The notes: a model not told the origin generated them from the letters alone. Shown: positions 40,300 to 52,086, numbered from the stretch's first letter. The stretch: 64,000 bases of DNA from Chondrus crispus (GCF_000350225.1 NW_005179250.1:186001-250000), one strand, 5' to 3'. Translations and numbers: made by a program.

Positions 40300-41673
40300 T
40301 CAGTACACATCTGGCTCCTCCCATGACCAATTCGAGCACTCCTGTTTATTTCCCTCTTTGTACACCGACAGGTGTGGCCCTCTTCGAGATATTCCAATCA
40401 CTCTCCTCGCTGCATCACTAGATTTCATCTTGGACGCCTTTTCCGTACATACAAGCTGAAGAATTTGTGGTACGGAACAAAACGTTTTGTATCCCCTCCG
40501 TCCTTTCAAAACCACCACGCATATCCATGACACAAGGACGAGGACAACCAGAAGCAATGTAGTTGCTGCAAGAACAGCGAGTGCCGGTGTTGCTAAGTTA
40601 AGATCCACTTCGCTAATATTTTGCCCTCCTTCCTCTCGAAAGTAGAGCGTCTCATTTTCCAATATATCACTCATGGCCATGTTTGCCAGATTCGATACGC
40701 CACCTTGGAATCCCACTGTACTGAGAAATGCGACATTCGAAACAGCTTTCTTCCGTTGCTCCTCGTTGTCCAAAGGATTAACTTGCACAACCAGGCCCGT
40801 GCTTTGACCCTTGTTAATGTCTGGTACGAGGACGATGTAATCGGCAATCGTTTCGTTCTTTTCGACCTGGCCCCACCCCGCGCATGCCGTGACATCCGTG
40901 TGAAAACAATAGAGGTGTTTCACCTCTGGTTCGCATTCGTCTGCGACAAAATTCGTTTCGCGGACGTCATTCATGTCGCCATTCCCCTCAAAAGGATTGT
41001 CGATATAAGAAAATCGGCAAAGGACAGGAGAAGAGAGAACAGCCATCTCGTATTCTCGAAATATCATTGGCTTCCGAAAGTTTTCTTCATTGACACATAT
41101 ACCGTCCGGCAAAGCTGAGCCAAGTTCTTGTTTTTCTGCGTCCAAGGTCAATTCCTTGTACACACATGAGTACATTTTCGTGTGAGTGTAGTTGCTCTTC
41201 ATGCATCTAGACGAAACTGCCATGGCATACAAGCGCTTACTGATCATTCGTTCACAGGTAGCCCCGCTGCACTTTAGCTTAAAATCGTTTGAAAAGTCGA
41301 TCTCTAAGGGCGTGTTGGTGAAAGTGACGACAGCCGCATATTTCTGGGGCTTGAAAGCAGTGACGGTTCTTCCGTTGATGCAAAAGCCAATGACGACGAC
41401 AGAGGCAGTGGAGACCATGATTAGGATGGAAAACAAGCGAGCGAGATTGATAGGACCGGTGGGTCCGCCGGTGAGTGCTCCGATCTTGGAGGCTCCCGGA
41501 AGAATGGGCTGACGTCTATCGTACAAAATAAAGAGATTTGCATACTTGCAGAGTGTTTGACATTGCCACTTGATGATACCAAGTAAGAGGATGTCGAAGA
41601 CTAAGGCAGCGATGCCGGAAGCCCAGTTGGAATCGATGTTAATGCGCCAAACATTCGAAGTCGGATCAGACAT
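40300..41673 (-). CDS. three-TM membrane protein of unknown family
   Basis: Intron-free gene of 457 codons from ATG 41673. Hydrophobic segments lie at about residues 17-37 (ASGIAALVFDILLLGIIKW), 78-100 (ARLFSILIMVSTASVVVIGFC) and 370-395 (ATPALAVLAATTLLLVVLVLV). Between the second and third is a domain of about 270 residues with about ten Cys and N-glycosylation motifs (for example NYT, NET, NIS), probably extracytosolic and disulphide-bonded. A short basic cytosolic tail follows. There is no signal peptide before the first TM and no known domain that I recognise. A receptor-like or surface role is guesswork. No frameshift or stop, so likely a real host gene. Confidence 0.7.
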   Translation of the reverse strand: MSDPTSNVWRINIDSNWASGIAALVFDILLLGIIKWQCQTLCKYANLFILYDRRQPILPGASKIGALTGGPTGPINLARLFSILIMVSTASVVVIGFCINGRTVTAFKPQKYAAVVTFTNTPLEIDFSNDFKLKCSGATCERMISKRLYAMAVSSRCMKSNYTHTKMYSCVYKELTLDAEKQELGSALPDGICVNEENFRKPMIFREYEMAVLSSPVLCRFSYIDNPFEGNGDMNDVRETNFVADECEPEVKHLYCFHTDVTACAGWGQVEKNETIADYIVLVPDINKGQSTGLVVQVNPLDNEEQRKKAVSNVAFLSTVGFQGGVSNLANMAMSDILENETLYFREEGGQNISEVDLNLATPALAVLAATTLLLVVLVLVSWICVVVLKGRRGYKTFCSVPQILQLVCTEKASKMKSSDAARRVIGISRRGPHLSVYKEGNKQECSNWSWEEPDVY

Positions 41674-42898
41674 TGAAGGGCAACGGTGCGGTTGACGATT
41701 TGTTCACTCTCTGGAAGAAGGTGCAGGATGAGCGGTCTCACACATGGACGAGAAGACCGCCAAACAGAAATGTTCATGCTTTTCGGCACGAACACTCAGT
41801 ACTACCAGATTGTAGACTGTCGAAGTTTTGTACACGGCAATAGGACAGATACCGCTCACGCGGTGCGGAGTGGGCCGTGGAGCCAGAAGAAAAAACGGAA
41901 TCGTGACTACACGAGCTCCAAACACTGTCTTCGCGTCGTTTAGGAAACGAAGCGGAAAGCCAATACGTGGCTGACCACTCCGAGGTCTTCTAAATGAGGT
42001 CCTTTCATGATCACGAGGTGCGGCGCCTCTGTCGTGGATTGGTCGCTATTCATGGCAAGCGGAAGAGGAGCTGATGAGTGCCGGAGAGCATTGTTGCACG
42101 GCGTGTGTTCTCGCGTTATGGAAGGCGCCAGGCGGAGATTGGATGGTCGGACAACGGGAAGAGTGGTGTTGGCTGAAAGAGCGGTGAGCTTGCAGCATTG
42201 TACAGTAATAATAATGAGGCGCAATGGACAGGAAACGATGCAAGGCAGTGAGGAATGTGGTGATTCCTTCATATGACTCCCAGTCATTCCTCTCTCATGT
42301 CGTTGGCCAACGGCACCTCCCCTTTTGCTTAGTGTTTATCACAAGGAAAGATTATTACTCATGATCGTTTTGATCAAGTGGTGTGTAGTTCCGTGTCATA
42401 CTGTAGACGAACCAGTGCCTCGTAGCGTTGAGTACTTTTTGATGGAGCCAGGAAAAGACCTGCATGAAGCTCTTTGAAAGAGCTCTACAGTACTTCGTTG
42501 TCGCAAAAGAATGGAGAAGACACGTGAGAGCCTGGGAAGCATCTGCGTGTTGGTCCAATATGCAGCACATGTGTGGGGATGGATGCGCATGAGGGGGTAG
42601 GTTTAAGCTTCTATTGTTGCCACTTTCCTGGATCAGTTGTGGCGACTCAAGAAATGAACAACACATACTTTGGAATGCAGTACAGAGTAAAGTCTCGATA
42701 AGCTGTGTACATGATAGGATGAACTGTCCCGGTGTAGTGAACCGAAAGGTTGTGAGGGAGGCGCCACCCCGCTTTTTGGCTCAGAAACGACGGTTTCGTA
42801 TTTCTAAGGTGAACCAGACTCGTTAGAATGAATTACGCGATATAATGAACATAACAAGCATGAACAAACCAAGAGTTCACTTTGTCGGGGCCTAAATG
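41674..42898. other. intergenic up to the Copia array
   Basis: No gene supported. Holds the 5' flank of the membrane-protein gene; ends at the left LTR. Confidence 0.4.
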
Positions 42899-43204
42899 TG
42901 TTGACTTACTACAACCGAAGGCGTTCGTTCCTTGTCTTTCCACTCCTTTTACTCACTCAACTCAAGACTTTCTGCTCCTTAAGTAAACGGGTGCTGGCCT
43001 TCTAACTCACTGTAGTACCCTACTGAGGAGCCCTCTTACTGTAAACTATGCGATACTAACACGTAACGTAACATCCTTGAGTTCAGTCCGGACCGGATCG
43101 TCGCATTACTGACTCACCATCCTGCGGACATGTAAGCAGTCGTATACCCGAATGAGGTGTATAAAAAACACGAAACCAATTTGAGGATCTGGCTGACTTT
43201 TCCA
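42899..43204 (-). repeat. LTR 1 (3' LTR of Copia element 1)
   Basis: 306 bp, beginning tgttgacttac and ending tttcca on the plus strand, so TG...CA on either strand. It differs from LTR 2 at about seven positions. The 5 bp outside (aaatg) do not match the right flank of the array. Confidence 0.9.
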
Positions 43205-43230
43205 TGAATCCCTTCCTTGGCAGTTTATCT

Positions 43231-46200
43231 TCAAATTTCTGAAACTCCTATCATATCCCTGAGCTCCTTGAATCGAGTAGTGTTAAACGCCTTAGTCATT
43301 ATGTCTGCAATCATCTTCTGCGTCGGGCAGTACTGTATCTTTATCATTTTCTTCTCCACCAACTCTCGGATGAAATGAAACTTTATCTCCACGTGCTTGG
43401 TGCGTTTGGTACGCGAAGCCCAGTTGATCGCCCCAGTGTTGTCCTCGAAGACAGTAGTTGGCTGAGTGAAATTGATTCCAAGTTCTGAAAGCAGTTGACG
43501 TACCCAGCGAACCTCTTTCCCGCACTGACTCATAGCGATATATTCTGCCTCACAGCTTGACATTGCCGTCGATGTCTGTTTCTTGCTACCCCAGGACACA
43601 GCCACATCGTTCATCATAATCACAAACCGGCTAGTAGACTTTCTGTCTACAACTCCGGCCCAGTCTGCATCAGAGTACCCGACCAGCCGCGGTACAGTCG
43701 CTTCACCCTTCTTGAAATCCAGACTGAGGCTTACAGTACCTTTTAGATACCTCATAACCCGCTTCACAGACTTCCAGTCGCTGAAGGTTGGGGTCGAAGA
43801 TTTACGAGAGAGAACCCCAACTGCCTGTGCAATGTCCGGTCTTGTCCTGGTTGAGAGGTACAGTAGTGATCCAACGGCTTCTTTGAAAGGAACGTCCAGA
43901 CATAGCTCATCATCATCGCACTGCGCTGTGCTTGGGGTCATAGGGGTACTGATCGGCTTGCAGTCTCCCATCTCGAAGCGTTCGAGCAACTCCCTCGTGA
44001 ACCTTTCCTGACTGAGCTCTAAGCGACCACTGACTTTTCTGAACTCTACCCCCAAAAATTGGTTTACTTCACCGAGGTCTTTCATGTCGAAAATGCCCAT
44101 CAGGTTTCCCTTGGCTTCCTTGATTGCTTGCATACAGGTTGACATCAACAAAATGTCATCCACATATATGACCATCCAAAGAACCGCACTGGACTTATCC
44201 TCCCTGACATAGACACAATCATCGCTCTGAAGCTGCTTGAAACCAATTAGCTTCACCTCACTGTCCCATTTGATATTCCAAATTTTCGGCGCTTTCCTAA
44301 GTCCATAGATGGCCTTGCGTAGCTTGAGTGCCTGTCCTTCATTTAGTCCCAGATTTATGCCTGCTGGGGGAAGCATAAACACGTCTTCTGATTCCTCCAT
44401 CGAGCCGTGCAAGAATGCTGTCTTAACATCCATTTGATGGATGTGAGCACCTCTAGATACCATTTCACTCAATAAAATCCGAACAGTGCTGAAGTCTACA
44501 ACTGGGGCGTACACGTTGCCATCTGTGCGCTGCTGAAACCCCTTTGCAACAAGCCGTGCCTTGAACCGAGCAATCTTACCACTAGGATTGCGCTTTACAT
44601 CTAGTATCAGCTTTGAATCGATGGGTTTCTTTCCACGTGGCAAACTCTGTACTTCCCAAGTACCTTTTTCCTTCAATGATTGGAATTCTGACTGAATTGC
44701 CTTCTGCCACTGCTCCGCATTTGGTCCGCTCAATGCTGCACCGACACTTTGCACTTCATCCTCAGTGACTGTCACTTTAGAAGTAAATCCGTATCGCTTC
44801 GGGGGTCCCCGATCTCGCGCTGGGTATCTTGTGGCATTTACTGGCCCCTGTCCTTCTGTTCCTGACCCTTCCTGGGCATTACCACCATCTCCAGTTGGAG
44901 GGTGATAGGTCATACCTTGAATGGGTAGTAGCGGCACTCTCTCTTCTGCTAGGTGCTGTTCTCCTTCCTGAGGATCAGCAGCGTCGCGCTCTTGAGTGCC
45001 CTTCTCTCCATCGGCTGACAGGACTTCGCTGCATTCTTCCGTTTCTGGCTTGGTGTGCTTACCTTCAACATTAGTTCCATACTGGTCTGAAATCCACCTG
45101 CCCAACTCAGCGATTCGCTTTCCGCCACCCCACTCCCTAGCTGGGAAGACTGATTCATCGAACTTCACATGGCGAACATGCTGCACCCTTTTTCGCTCAA
45201 TATCCCAAACACGGTAGTTATGATGCGGCAGACATCTTAGCAAGATTCCCTTCCTGCCCTTGGACCCGAGCTTCTTGGCCTTCGCGTCAAAGAACGAGAC
45301 CAGGGAACCGAATGTGCGAAGGTTGTAGACTGTTGGCTTGTTCCCAGTCAATGCCTCCTTGGGTGTGCGTTCACCCTTCCTTGATGAGATGACAATATTG
45401 CGGAGGGAAGCAGCAGTCACTACAGCCTCACCCCAGAAACTAGGCAGCAATCCGGACTGTTCCAACATAGCCCTAACCATTCCGAGAACTGTCCGGTTCA
45501 TCCTCTCCGCCACACCATTCTGTTGCGGAGTGTAAGGTGCAGTAGGTTCCCACTCGATTCCATTATTTTCCAAGTAAGTCGTAAGTGCCTGGTACTCGCC
45601 CCCATTGTCACTGTAAAGTAGCTTTATATCATGACCAAACCTTCGACGAAACCATTTCTCAAACTTCCTGAAGCACCCTGCCACTTCGTCTTTCTTCTTG
45701 ATCACGTACAGCGAAACGAAGCGAGTTTTGGCATCAATGAAGGTAACAAAGTACCTTCCTCCGCCAATTGTTGGAACAGGGAATGGTCCACAGACATCTG
45801 AATACACAACCTCTCCTATGTTCTGTGGCATCACAGTACGAGGCTTCAAGCTACCTCGAGTTTGCTTCCCAGTCATACAAGGTTCGCAACCTGGTCCCTC
45901 AGTACCTGGCTTACGTGTCAAGTTGATACCCGACACGCATTGGTCAGTAGCCATCTTTCTGATGGCGTCCTTATGCACATGCCCGAACCTACTGTGCCAT
46001 AAATCGAGAGTGTCCTCCCGGAGACGAGTCCTAGAGGCTGCAGCTGTGGCCAGATTCCCACTCCCGTTCGTTGTTATACTGTACAGTCCACTACGCTCCC
46101 GAGTTCTGAACACCAGTTTAGAGCCCTTGCCGATAGAGCATACCCCATCCTCGAATCTGCAGAAGAATCCCTTCCTGTCCAGTGTTGAACATGACAGAAG

Positions 46201-47280
46201 GTTGCAGTCAAGTTGTGGTACATACAGCACCTCGTCCAAAAATAGACCCTTCGGGCGGACCCTGTCCTTGTCATCATTTGGGACAAACATCCATCCCTTC
46301 CACGAAGCCTCGATCTTATCACCATCACCGAGGGTGACAATCTTTAAAGGGCCCTTCTCAAGGTTATTCAACAACCTGCGGTCGTTGACCATATGCTCAC
46401 TGGCACCGGAGTCGATGATGAAGTAGTCGGATTGCTTCCGACCTTGCCTTGCCATGAGCGCAAATTCATCTGAACAGTCCTCCTCCCGGTCACGGGAACG
46501 TTTTCCATGCTTCTCTTGTACACGTTGATTACCTGGATGGCGTCCCTTGCTCAGTTTGGCCTTGTATTTCAAGCATTCCTTCTTGATGTGACCGCGCTTC
46601 CCACAGTAGAAACATTTTAGACTGGCTTTAGTTGCAAGCGCCTTTACTGGCTTTACAGTAGCCGAATGACCTTCATCCCCGCGAAACACCTGCCTGGACT
46701 CATACTCCTGCAGTAGTCTTGACGTAACCTTGTCCCAAGTAAGTTGGGCGTCACCTAGTGTCTGTAGCGCAGACACTACAGGCCCATAAGGAGAGTCCTC
46801 CTTGTTACCGAAGCTGGCCAAAAGAATTGCGACTTGCATCGAAACAGGAACCTCACTCTCCATAGCCGACAAACGGCTGAAGAGCGCTTCCATCTCATCG
46901 ATGTACTCAGACATAGACTTGGTCTCCTTGTAGCTCATGTAGTGCAATTCCGTCTGGAGTTGAACTCTAGTGGCCGCACTCTTCGTAGCATAACGCTCGT
47001 TGAGTTTAGCATACATCCTAGCAGGATCCTTCTTCTCCCCGACAACTGACCTCAAAGGTTTGTCACCTAACCCTTGAACAATTAAACTTCTCGCCTTGGC
47101 CATCTTGAGTTTCAGTTCTGCAGTCAGCTCTCCAGACGGTATCTCTCTTGAGGTATCCCTGAGCACTAAATCCAAAAGCTCCCTGGATTCCAGAAGTGCC
47201 TCAAGCCTCATTGACCATAGTGCGTAGTCTTCACCACGCTGTGCATTGAACTTGACGATACGCTTGACTTCTTCGTCCAT
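43231..47280 (-). CDS. Copia gag-pol polyprotein, element 1 (intact frame)
   Basis: 1,349 codons from ATG 47280 (MDEEVKRIVKF). The frame also runs upstream to a TTG inside the primer-binding region, which I reject as start. Order: gag (UBN2-like); CCHC knuckle CFYCGKRGHIKKEC near residue 222; protease IIDSGAS near 289; GAG-pre-integrase with GCEPCMTGKQTRG; integrase with FIDA (about 515), YSDNGGE (about 557) and NGVAERMNR (about 590); reverse transcriptase with YVDD near 1038; RNase H with YSDADWAG (about 1203), SSCEAEY and FEDNTGA. The order PR-IN-RT-RH defines Ty1/Copia. RNase H reads DWAGVVDRKSTSRF, one Asp codon shorter than element 2 and with Arg for Gly. The frame is otherwise complete. 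Confidence 0.95.
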   Translation of the reverse strand: MDEEVKRIVKFNAQRGEDYALWSMRLEALLESRELLDLVLRDTSREIPSGELTAELKLKMAKARSLIVQGLGDKPLRSVVGEKKDPARMYAKLNERYATKSAATRVQLQTELHYMSYKETKSMSEYIDEMEALFSRLSAMESEVPVSMQVAILLASFGNKEDSPYGPVVSALQTLGDAQLTWDKVTSRLLQEYESRQVFRGDEGHSATVKPVKALATKASLKCFYCGKRGHIKKECLKYKAKLSKGRHPGNQRVQEKHGKRSRDREEDCSDEFALMARQGRKQSDYFIIDSGASEHMVNDRRLLNNLEKGPLKIVTLGDGDKIEASWKGWMFVPNDDKDRVRPKGLFLDEVLYVPQLDCNLLSCSTLDRKGFFCRFEDGVCSIGKGSKLVFRTRERSGLYSITTNGSGNLATAAASRTRLREDTLDLWHSRFGHVHKDAIRKMATDQCVSGINLTRKPGTEGPGCEPCMTGKQTRGSLKPRTVMPQNIGEVVYSDVCGPFPVPTIGGGRYFVTFIDAKTRFVSLYVIKKKDEVAGCFRKFEKWFRRRFGHDIKLLYSDNGGEYQALTTYLENNGIEWEPTAPYTPQQNGVAERMNRTVLGMVRAMLEQSGLLPSFWGEAVVTAASLRNIVISSRKGERTPKEALTGNKPTVYNLRTFGSLVSFFDAKAKKLGSKGRKGILLRCLPHHNYRVWDIERKRVQHVRHVKFDESVFPAREWGGGKRIAELGRWISDQYGTNVEGKHTKPETEECSEVLSADGEKGTQERDAADPQEGEQHLAEERVPLLPIQGMTYHPPTGDGGNAQEGSGTEGQGPVNATRYPARDRGPPKRYGFTSKVTVTEDEVQSVGAALSGPNAEQWQKAIQSEFQSLKEKGTWEVQSLPRGKKPIDSKLILDVKRNPSGKIARFKARLVAKGFQQRTDGNVYAPVVDFSTVRILLSEMVSRGAHIHQMDVKTAFLHGSMEESEDVFMLPPAGINLGLNEGQALKLRKAIYGLRKAPKIWNIKWDSEVKLIGFKQLQSDDCVYVREDKSSAVLWMVIYVDDILLMSTCMQAIKEAKGNLMGIFDMKDLGEVNQFLGVEFRKVSGRLELSQERFTRELLERFEMGDCKPISTPMTPSTAQCDDDELCLDVPFKEAVGSLLYLSTRTRPDIAQAVGVLSRKSSTPTFSDWKSVKRVMRYLKGTVSLSLDFKKGEATVPRLVGYSDADWAGVVDRKSTSRFVIMMNDVAVSWGSKKQTSTAMSSCEAEYIAMSQCGKEVRWVRQLLSELGINFTQPTTVFEDNTGAINWASRTKRTKHVEIKFHFIRELVEKKMIKIQYCPTQKMIADIMTKAFNTTRFKELRDMIGVSEI

Positions 47281-47338
47281 GATGATCGGAATGTTGACGG
47301 TTGATTGAATTCTGAACGCCCCTTGCGATGCTACCAAC

Positions 47339-47644
47339 TGTTGACTTACTACAACAGAAGGCGTTCGTTCCTTGTCTTTCCACTCCTTTTACTCACTCAA
47401 CTCAAGACTTTCTGCTCCTTAAGTAGACGGGTGCTGGCCTTCTAACTCACTGTAGTACCCTACTGAGGAGCCCTCTTACTATAAACTATGTGATACTAAC
47501 ACGTAACGTAACATCCTTGAGTTCAGTCCGGACCGGACCGTCGCATTACTGACTCACCATCCTGCGGACATGTAAGCAGCCGTATACCCGAATGAGGTGT
47601 ATAAAAAACACGAAACCAATTTGAGGATCTGGCTGACATTTCCA
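47339..47644 (-). repeat. LTR 2 (shared)
   Basis: 306 bp; 5' LTR of element 1 and 3' LTR of element 2. Confidence 0.9.
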
Positions 47645-47670
47645 TGAATCCCTTCCTTGGCAGTTTATCT

Positions 47671-50600
47671 TCAAATTTCTGAAACTCCTATCATATCCCT
47701 CAGCTCCTTGAATCGAGTAGTGTTAAACGCCTTAGTCATTATGTCCGCAATCATCTTCTGCGTCGGGCAGTACTGTATCTTTATCATTTTCTTCTCCACC
47801 AACTCCCGGATGAAATGAAACTTTATCTCCACGTGCTTGGTGCGTTTGGTACGCGAAGCCCAGTTGATCGCCCCAGTGTTGTCCTCGAAGACAGTAGTTG
47901 GCTGAGTGAAATTGATTCCAAGTTCTGAAAGCAGTTGACGTACCCAGTGAACCTCTTTCCCGCACTGACTCAGCGATATATTCTGCCTCACAGCTTGACA
48001 TTGCCGTCGATGTCTGTTTCTTGCTACCCCAGGACACAGCCACATCGTTCATCATAATCACAAACCCGCTAGTAGACTTTCTGTCTACAACATCTCCGGC
48101 CCAGTCTGCATCAGAGTACCCTACCAGCCGCGGTACAGTCGCTTCACCCCTCTTGAAATCCAGACTGAGGCTCACAGTACCTTTTAGATACCTCATAACC
48201 GGCTTCACAGACTTCCAGTCGCTGAAGGTTGGGTTCGAAGATTTACGAGAGAGAACCCCAACTGCCTGTGCAATGTCCGGTCTTGTCCTGGTTGAGAGGT
48301 ACAGTAGTGATCCAACGGCTTCTTTGAAAGGAACGTCCAGACATAGCTCATCATCATCGCACTGCGCTGTGCTTGGGGTCATAGGGGTACTGATTGGCTT
48401 GCAGTCTCCCATCTCGAAGCGTTCGAGCAACTCCCTGGTGAACCTTTCCTGACTGAGCTCTAAGCCACCACTGACCTTTCTGAACTCCACCCCCAAAAAT
48501 TGGTTTACTTCACCGAGGTCTTTCATGTCGAAAATGCCCATCAGGTTTCCCTTGGCTTCCTTGATTGCTTGCATACAGGTTGACATCAACAAAATGTCAT
48601 CCACATATATGACCATCCAAAGAACCGCACTGGACTTATCCTCCCCGACATAGACACAATCATCGCTCTGAAGCTGCTTGAAACCAATTAGCTTCACCTC
48701 ACTGTCCCATTTGAGATTCCAAATTTTCGGCGCTTTCTTAAGTCCATAGATGGCCTTGCGTAGCTTGAGTGCCTGTCCCTCATTTAGTCCCAGATTTATG
48801 CCTGCTGGGGGAAGCATAAACACGTCTTCTGATTCCTCCATCGAGCCGTGCAAGAATGCTGTCTTAACATCCATTTGATGGATGTGAGCACCTCTAGATA
48901 CCATTTCACTCAATAAAATCCGAACAGTGCTGAAGTCTACAACTGGGGCGTACACGTTGCCATCTGTGCGCTGCTGAAACCCCTTTGCAACAAGCCGTGC
49001 CTTGAACCGAGCAATCTCCCCACTAGGATTGCGCTTTACATCTAGTATCAGCTTTGAATCGATGGGTTTCTTTCCACGTGGCAAACTCTGTACTTCCCAA
49101 GTACCGTTTTCCTTCAATGATTGGAATTCTGACTGAATCGCCTTCTGCCACTGCTCCGCATTTGGTCCGCTCAATGCTGCACCGACACTTTGCACTTCAT
49201 CCTCAGTGACTGTCACTTTAGAAGTAAATCCGTATCGCTTCGGGGGTCCCCGATCTCGCGCTGGGTATCTTGTGGCATTTACTGGCCCCTGTCCTTCTGT
49301 TCCTGACCCTTCCTGGGCATTACCACCATCTCCCGTTGGAGGGTGATAGGTCAGACCTTGAATGGGTAGTAGCGGCACTCCCTCTTCTGCTGGGTGCTGT
49401 TCTCCTTCCTGAGGATCAGCAGCGTGGCGCTCTTGAGTGCCCTTCTCTCCATCGGCTGACAGGACTTCGCTGCATCCTTCTGTTTCTGGCTTGGTGTGCT
49501 TACCTTCAACATCAGTTCCATACTGCTCTGAAATCCACCTGCCCAACTCAGCGATTCGCCTTCCGCCACCCCACTCCCTAGCTGGGAAGACTGATTCATC
49601 GAACTTCACATGGCGAACATGCTGCACCCTTTTTCGCTCAATATCCCAAACACGGTAGTTATGATGCGGCAGACATCTTAGCAAGATTCCCTTCCTGCCC
49701 TTGGACCCGAGCTTCTTGGCCTTCGCGTCAAAGAACCAGACCAGGGAACCGAATGTGCGAAGGTTGTATACTGTTGGCTTGTTCCCAGTCAATGCCTCCT
49801 TGGGTGTGCGTTCACCCTTCCTTGATGAGATGACAATATTGCGGAGGGAAGCAGCAGTCACTACAGCCTCACTCCAGAAACTAGGCGGCAATCCGGACTG
49901 TGCCAACATAGCCCTAACCATTCCGAGAACTGTCCGGTTCATCCTCTCCGCCACACCATTCTGTTGCGGAGTGTAAGGTGCAGTAGGTTCCCACTCGATT
50001 TCATTATCTTCCAAGTAAGTCGTAAGTGCCTGGTACTCGCCCCCATTGTCACTGTAAAGTAGCTTTACATCATGACCAAACCTTCGACGAAACCATTTCT
50101 CAAACTTCCTGAAGCACCCTGCCACTTCGTCTTTCTTCTTGATCACGTACAGCGAAACGAAGCGAGTTTTGGCATCAATGAAGGTAACAAAGTACCTTCC
50201 TCCGCCAATTTTTGGAACAGGGAATGGTCCACAGACATCTGAATACACAACCTCTCCTATGTTCTGTGGCATCACGGTACGAGGCTTCAAGCTACCTCGA
50301 GTTTGCTTCCCTGTCATACAAGGTTCGCAACCTGGTCCCTCAGTACCTGGCTTACGTGTCAAGTTGATACCCGACACGCATTGGTCAGTACCCATCTTTC
50401 TGATGGCGTCCTTATGCACATGCCCGAACTTACTGTGCCATAAATCGAGAGTGTCCTCCCGGAGACGAGTCCTAGAGGCTGCAGCTGTGGCCAGATTCCC
50501 ACTCCCGTTCGTTGTTATACTGTACAGTCCACTACGCTCCCGAGTTCTGAACACCAGTTTAGAGCCCTTGCCGATAGATCATACCCCATCCTCGAATCTG

Positions 50601-51721
50601 CAGAAGAATCCCTTCCTGTCCAGTGTTGAACATGACAGAAGGTTGCAGTCAAGTTGTGGTACATACAGCACCTCGTCCAAAAATAGACCCTTCGGGCGGA
50701 CCCTGTCCTTGTCATCATTTGGGACAAACATCCATCCCTTCCACGAAGCCTCGATCTTATCACCATCACCGAGGGTGACAATCTTTAAAGGGCCCTTCTC
50801 AAGGTTATTCAATAACCTGCGGTCGTTGACCATGTGCTCACTGGCACCGGAGTCGATGATGAAGTAGTCGGATTGCTTCCGACCTTGCCTTGCCATGAGC
50901 GCAAATTCATCTGAACAGTCCTCCTCCCGGTCACGGGAACCTTTTCCATGCTTCTCTTGTACACGTTGATTACCTGGATGGCGTCCCTTGCTCAGTTTGG
51001 CCTTGTATTTCAAGCATTCCTTCTTGATGTGACCGCGCTTCCCACAGTAGAAACATTTTAGACTGGCTTTAGTTGCAAGCGCCTTTACTGGCTTTACAGT
51101 AGCCGAATGACCTTCATCCCCGCGAAACACCTGCCTGGACTCACACTCCTGCAGTAGTCTTGACGTAACCTTGTCCCAAGTAAGTTCGGCGTCACCTAGT
51201 GTCTGTAGCGCAGACACTACAGGCCCATAAGGAGAGTCCTCCATGTTACCGAAGCTGGCCAAAAGAATTGCGACTTGCATCGAAGCAGGAACCTCACTCT
51301 CCATAGCCGACATACGGTTGAAGAGCGCTTCCATCTCATCGATGTACTCAGACATAGACTTGGTCTCCTTGTAGCGCATGTAGTGCAATTCCGTCTGGAG
51401 TTGAACTCTAGTGGCCGCACTCTTCGTAGCATAACGCTCGTTGAGTTTAGCATACATCCTAGCAGGATCTTTCTTCTCCCCGACAACTGACCGCAAAGGT
51501 TTGTCACCTAACCCTTGAACAATTAAACTTCTCGCCTTGGCCATCTTGAGTTTCAGTTCTGCAGTCAGCTCTCCAGACGGTATCTCTCTTGAGGTATCCC
51601 TGAGCACTACATCCAAAAGCTCCCTGGATTCCAGAAGTGCCTCAAGCCTCATTGACCATAGTGCGTAGTCTTCACCACGCTGTGAATTGAACCTGACGAT
51701 ACGCTTGACTTCTTCGTCCAT
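47671..51721 (-). pseudogene. Copia gag-pol polyprotein, element 2 (broken)
   Basis: Nearly identical to element 1, starting at ATG 51721. A TGA at 50579-50581 replaces the Cys codon (TGC) of element 1 within the protease-to-integrase linker (GVCSIGK). Near 47973 two bases are missing (gactcagcga against gactcatagcga), shifting the frame in RNase H just after SSCEAEYIA; the correct C-terminus continues in another frame to 47671. Both defects are recent, because the rest of the protein is almost unchanged. All other domains (CCHC, protease, integrase, YVDD) are kept. It could still be mobilised in trans through its LTRs. Confidence 0.9.
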
Positions 51722-51779
51722 GATGATCGGAAGGTTGATGGTTGATTGAATTCTGAACGCCCCTTGCGATGCTACCAAC

Positions 51780-52086
51780 TGTTGACTTACTACAACAGAA
51801 GGCGTTCGGTCCTTGTCTTCCCACGCCCTTTTACTCACTCAACTCAAGACTTTCTGCTCCTTAAGTAGACGGGTACTGGCCTTCTAACTCACTGTAGTAC
51901 CCTACTGAGGAGCCCTCTTACTGTAAACTATGTGATACTAACACGTAACGTAACATCCTTGAGCTCAGTCCGGACCGGACCGTCGCATTACTGACTCACC
52001 ATCCTGCGGACATGTAAGCAGCCGTATACCCGAATGAGGTGTATAAAAAACACGAAACCAATTTGAGGATCTGGCTGACATTTCCA
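51780..52086 (-). repeat. LTR 3 (5' LTR of Copia element 2)
   Basis: 307 bp, one base longer than the other LTRs by an insertion in the cacgccctttt stretch, with about six substitutions against LTR 2. The 3' neighbour is a third, unrelated Copia copy. Confidence 0.9.

Larger units (their letters stand above)
42899..52086 (-). mobile_element. tandem pair of Copia elements sharing the middle LTR
   Basis: LTR-element 1-LTR-element 2-LTR, all on the minus strand: LTRs at 42899-43204, 47339-47644 and 51780-52086. After each 5' LTR the minus strand continues gttggtagcatcgcaagg, where tggtagca is a plausible Met-tRNA-type primer site. A purine-rich tract (aaggaaggga) precedes the 3' LTRs of both elements. 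Shared middle LTRs arise by unequal recombination between LTRs. No target duplication flanks the array (aaatg against tgaca). Confidence 0.9.

Noticed and set aside
42690..42898. Possible third TA-flanked MITE starting cagagtaaagtctcgataag
   Set aside because: No matching inverted end was found on either side of the Copia array.
45698..46426. 242-residue plus-strand frame in Copia element 1 (and 50139-50867 in element 2)
   Set aside because: Antisense shadow of the integrase region.
47281..47337. Start of Copia gag-pol inside the primer-binding region (TTG 47337)
   Set aside because: The ATG at 47280 gives the usual gag start; the upstream codons overlap the LTR/primer-site junction.
51722..51838. 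Copia element 2 protein starting within the LTR
   Set aside because: It would need a GTG start, and the homologous region of element 1 is not open in the same way.
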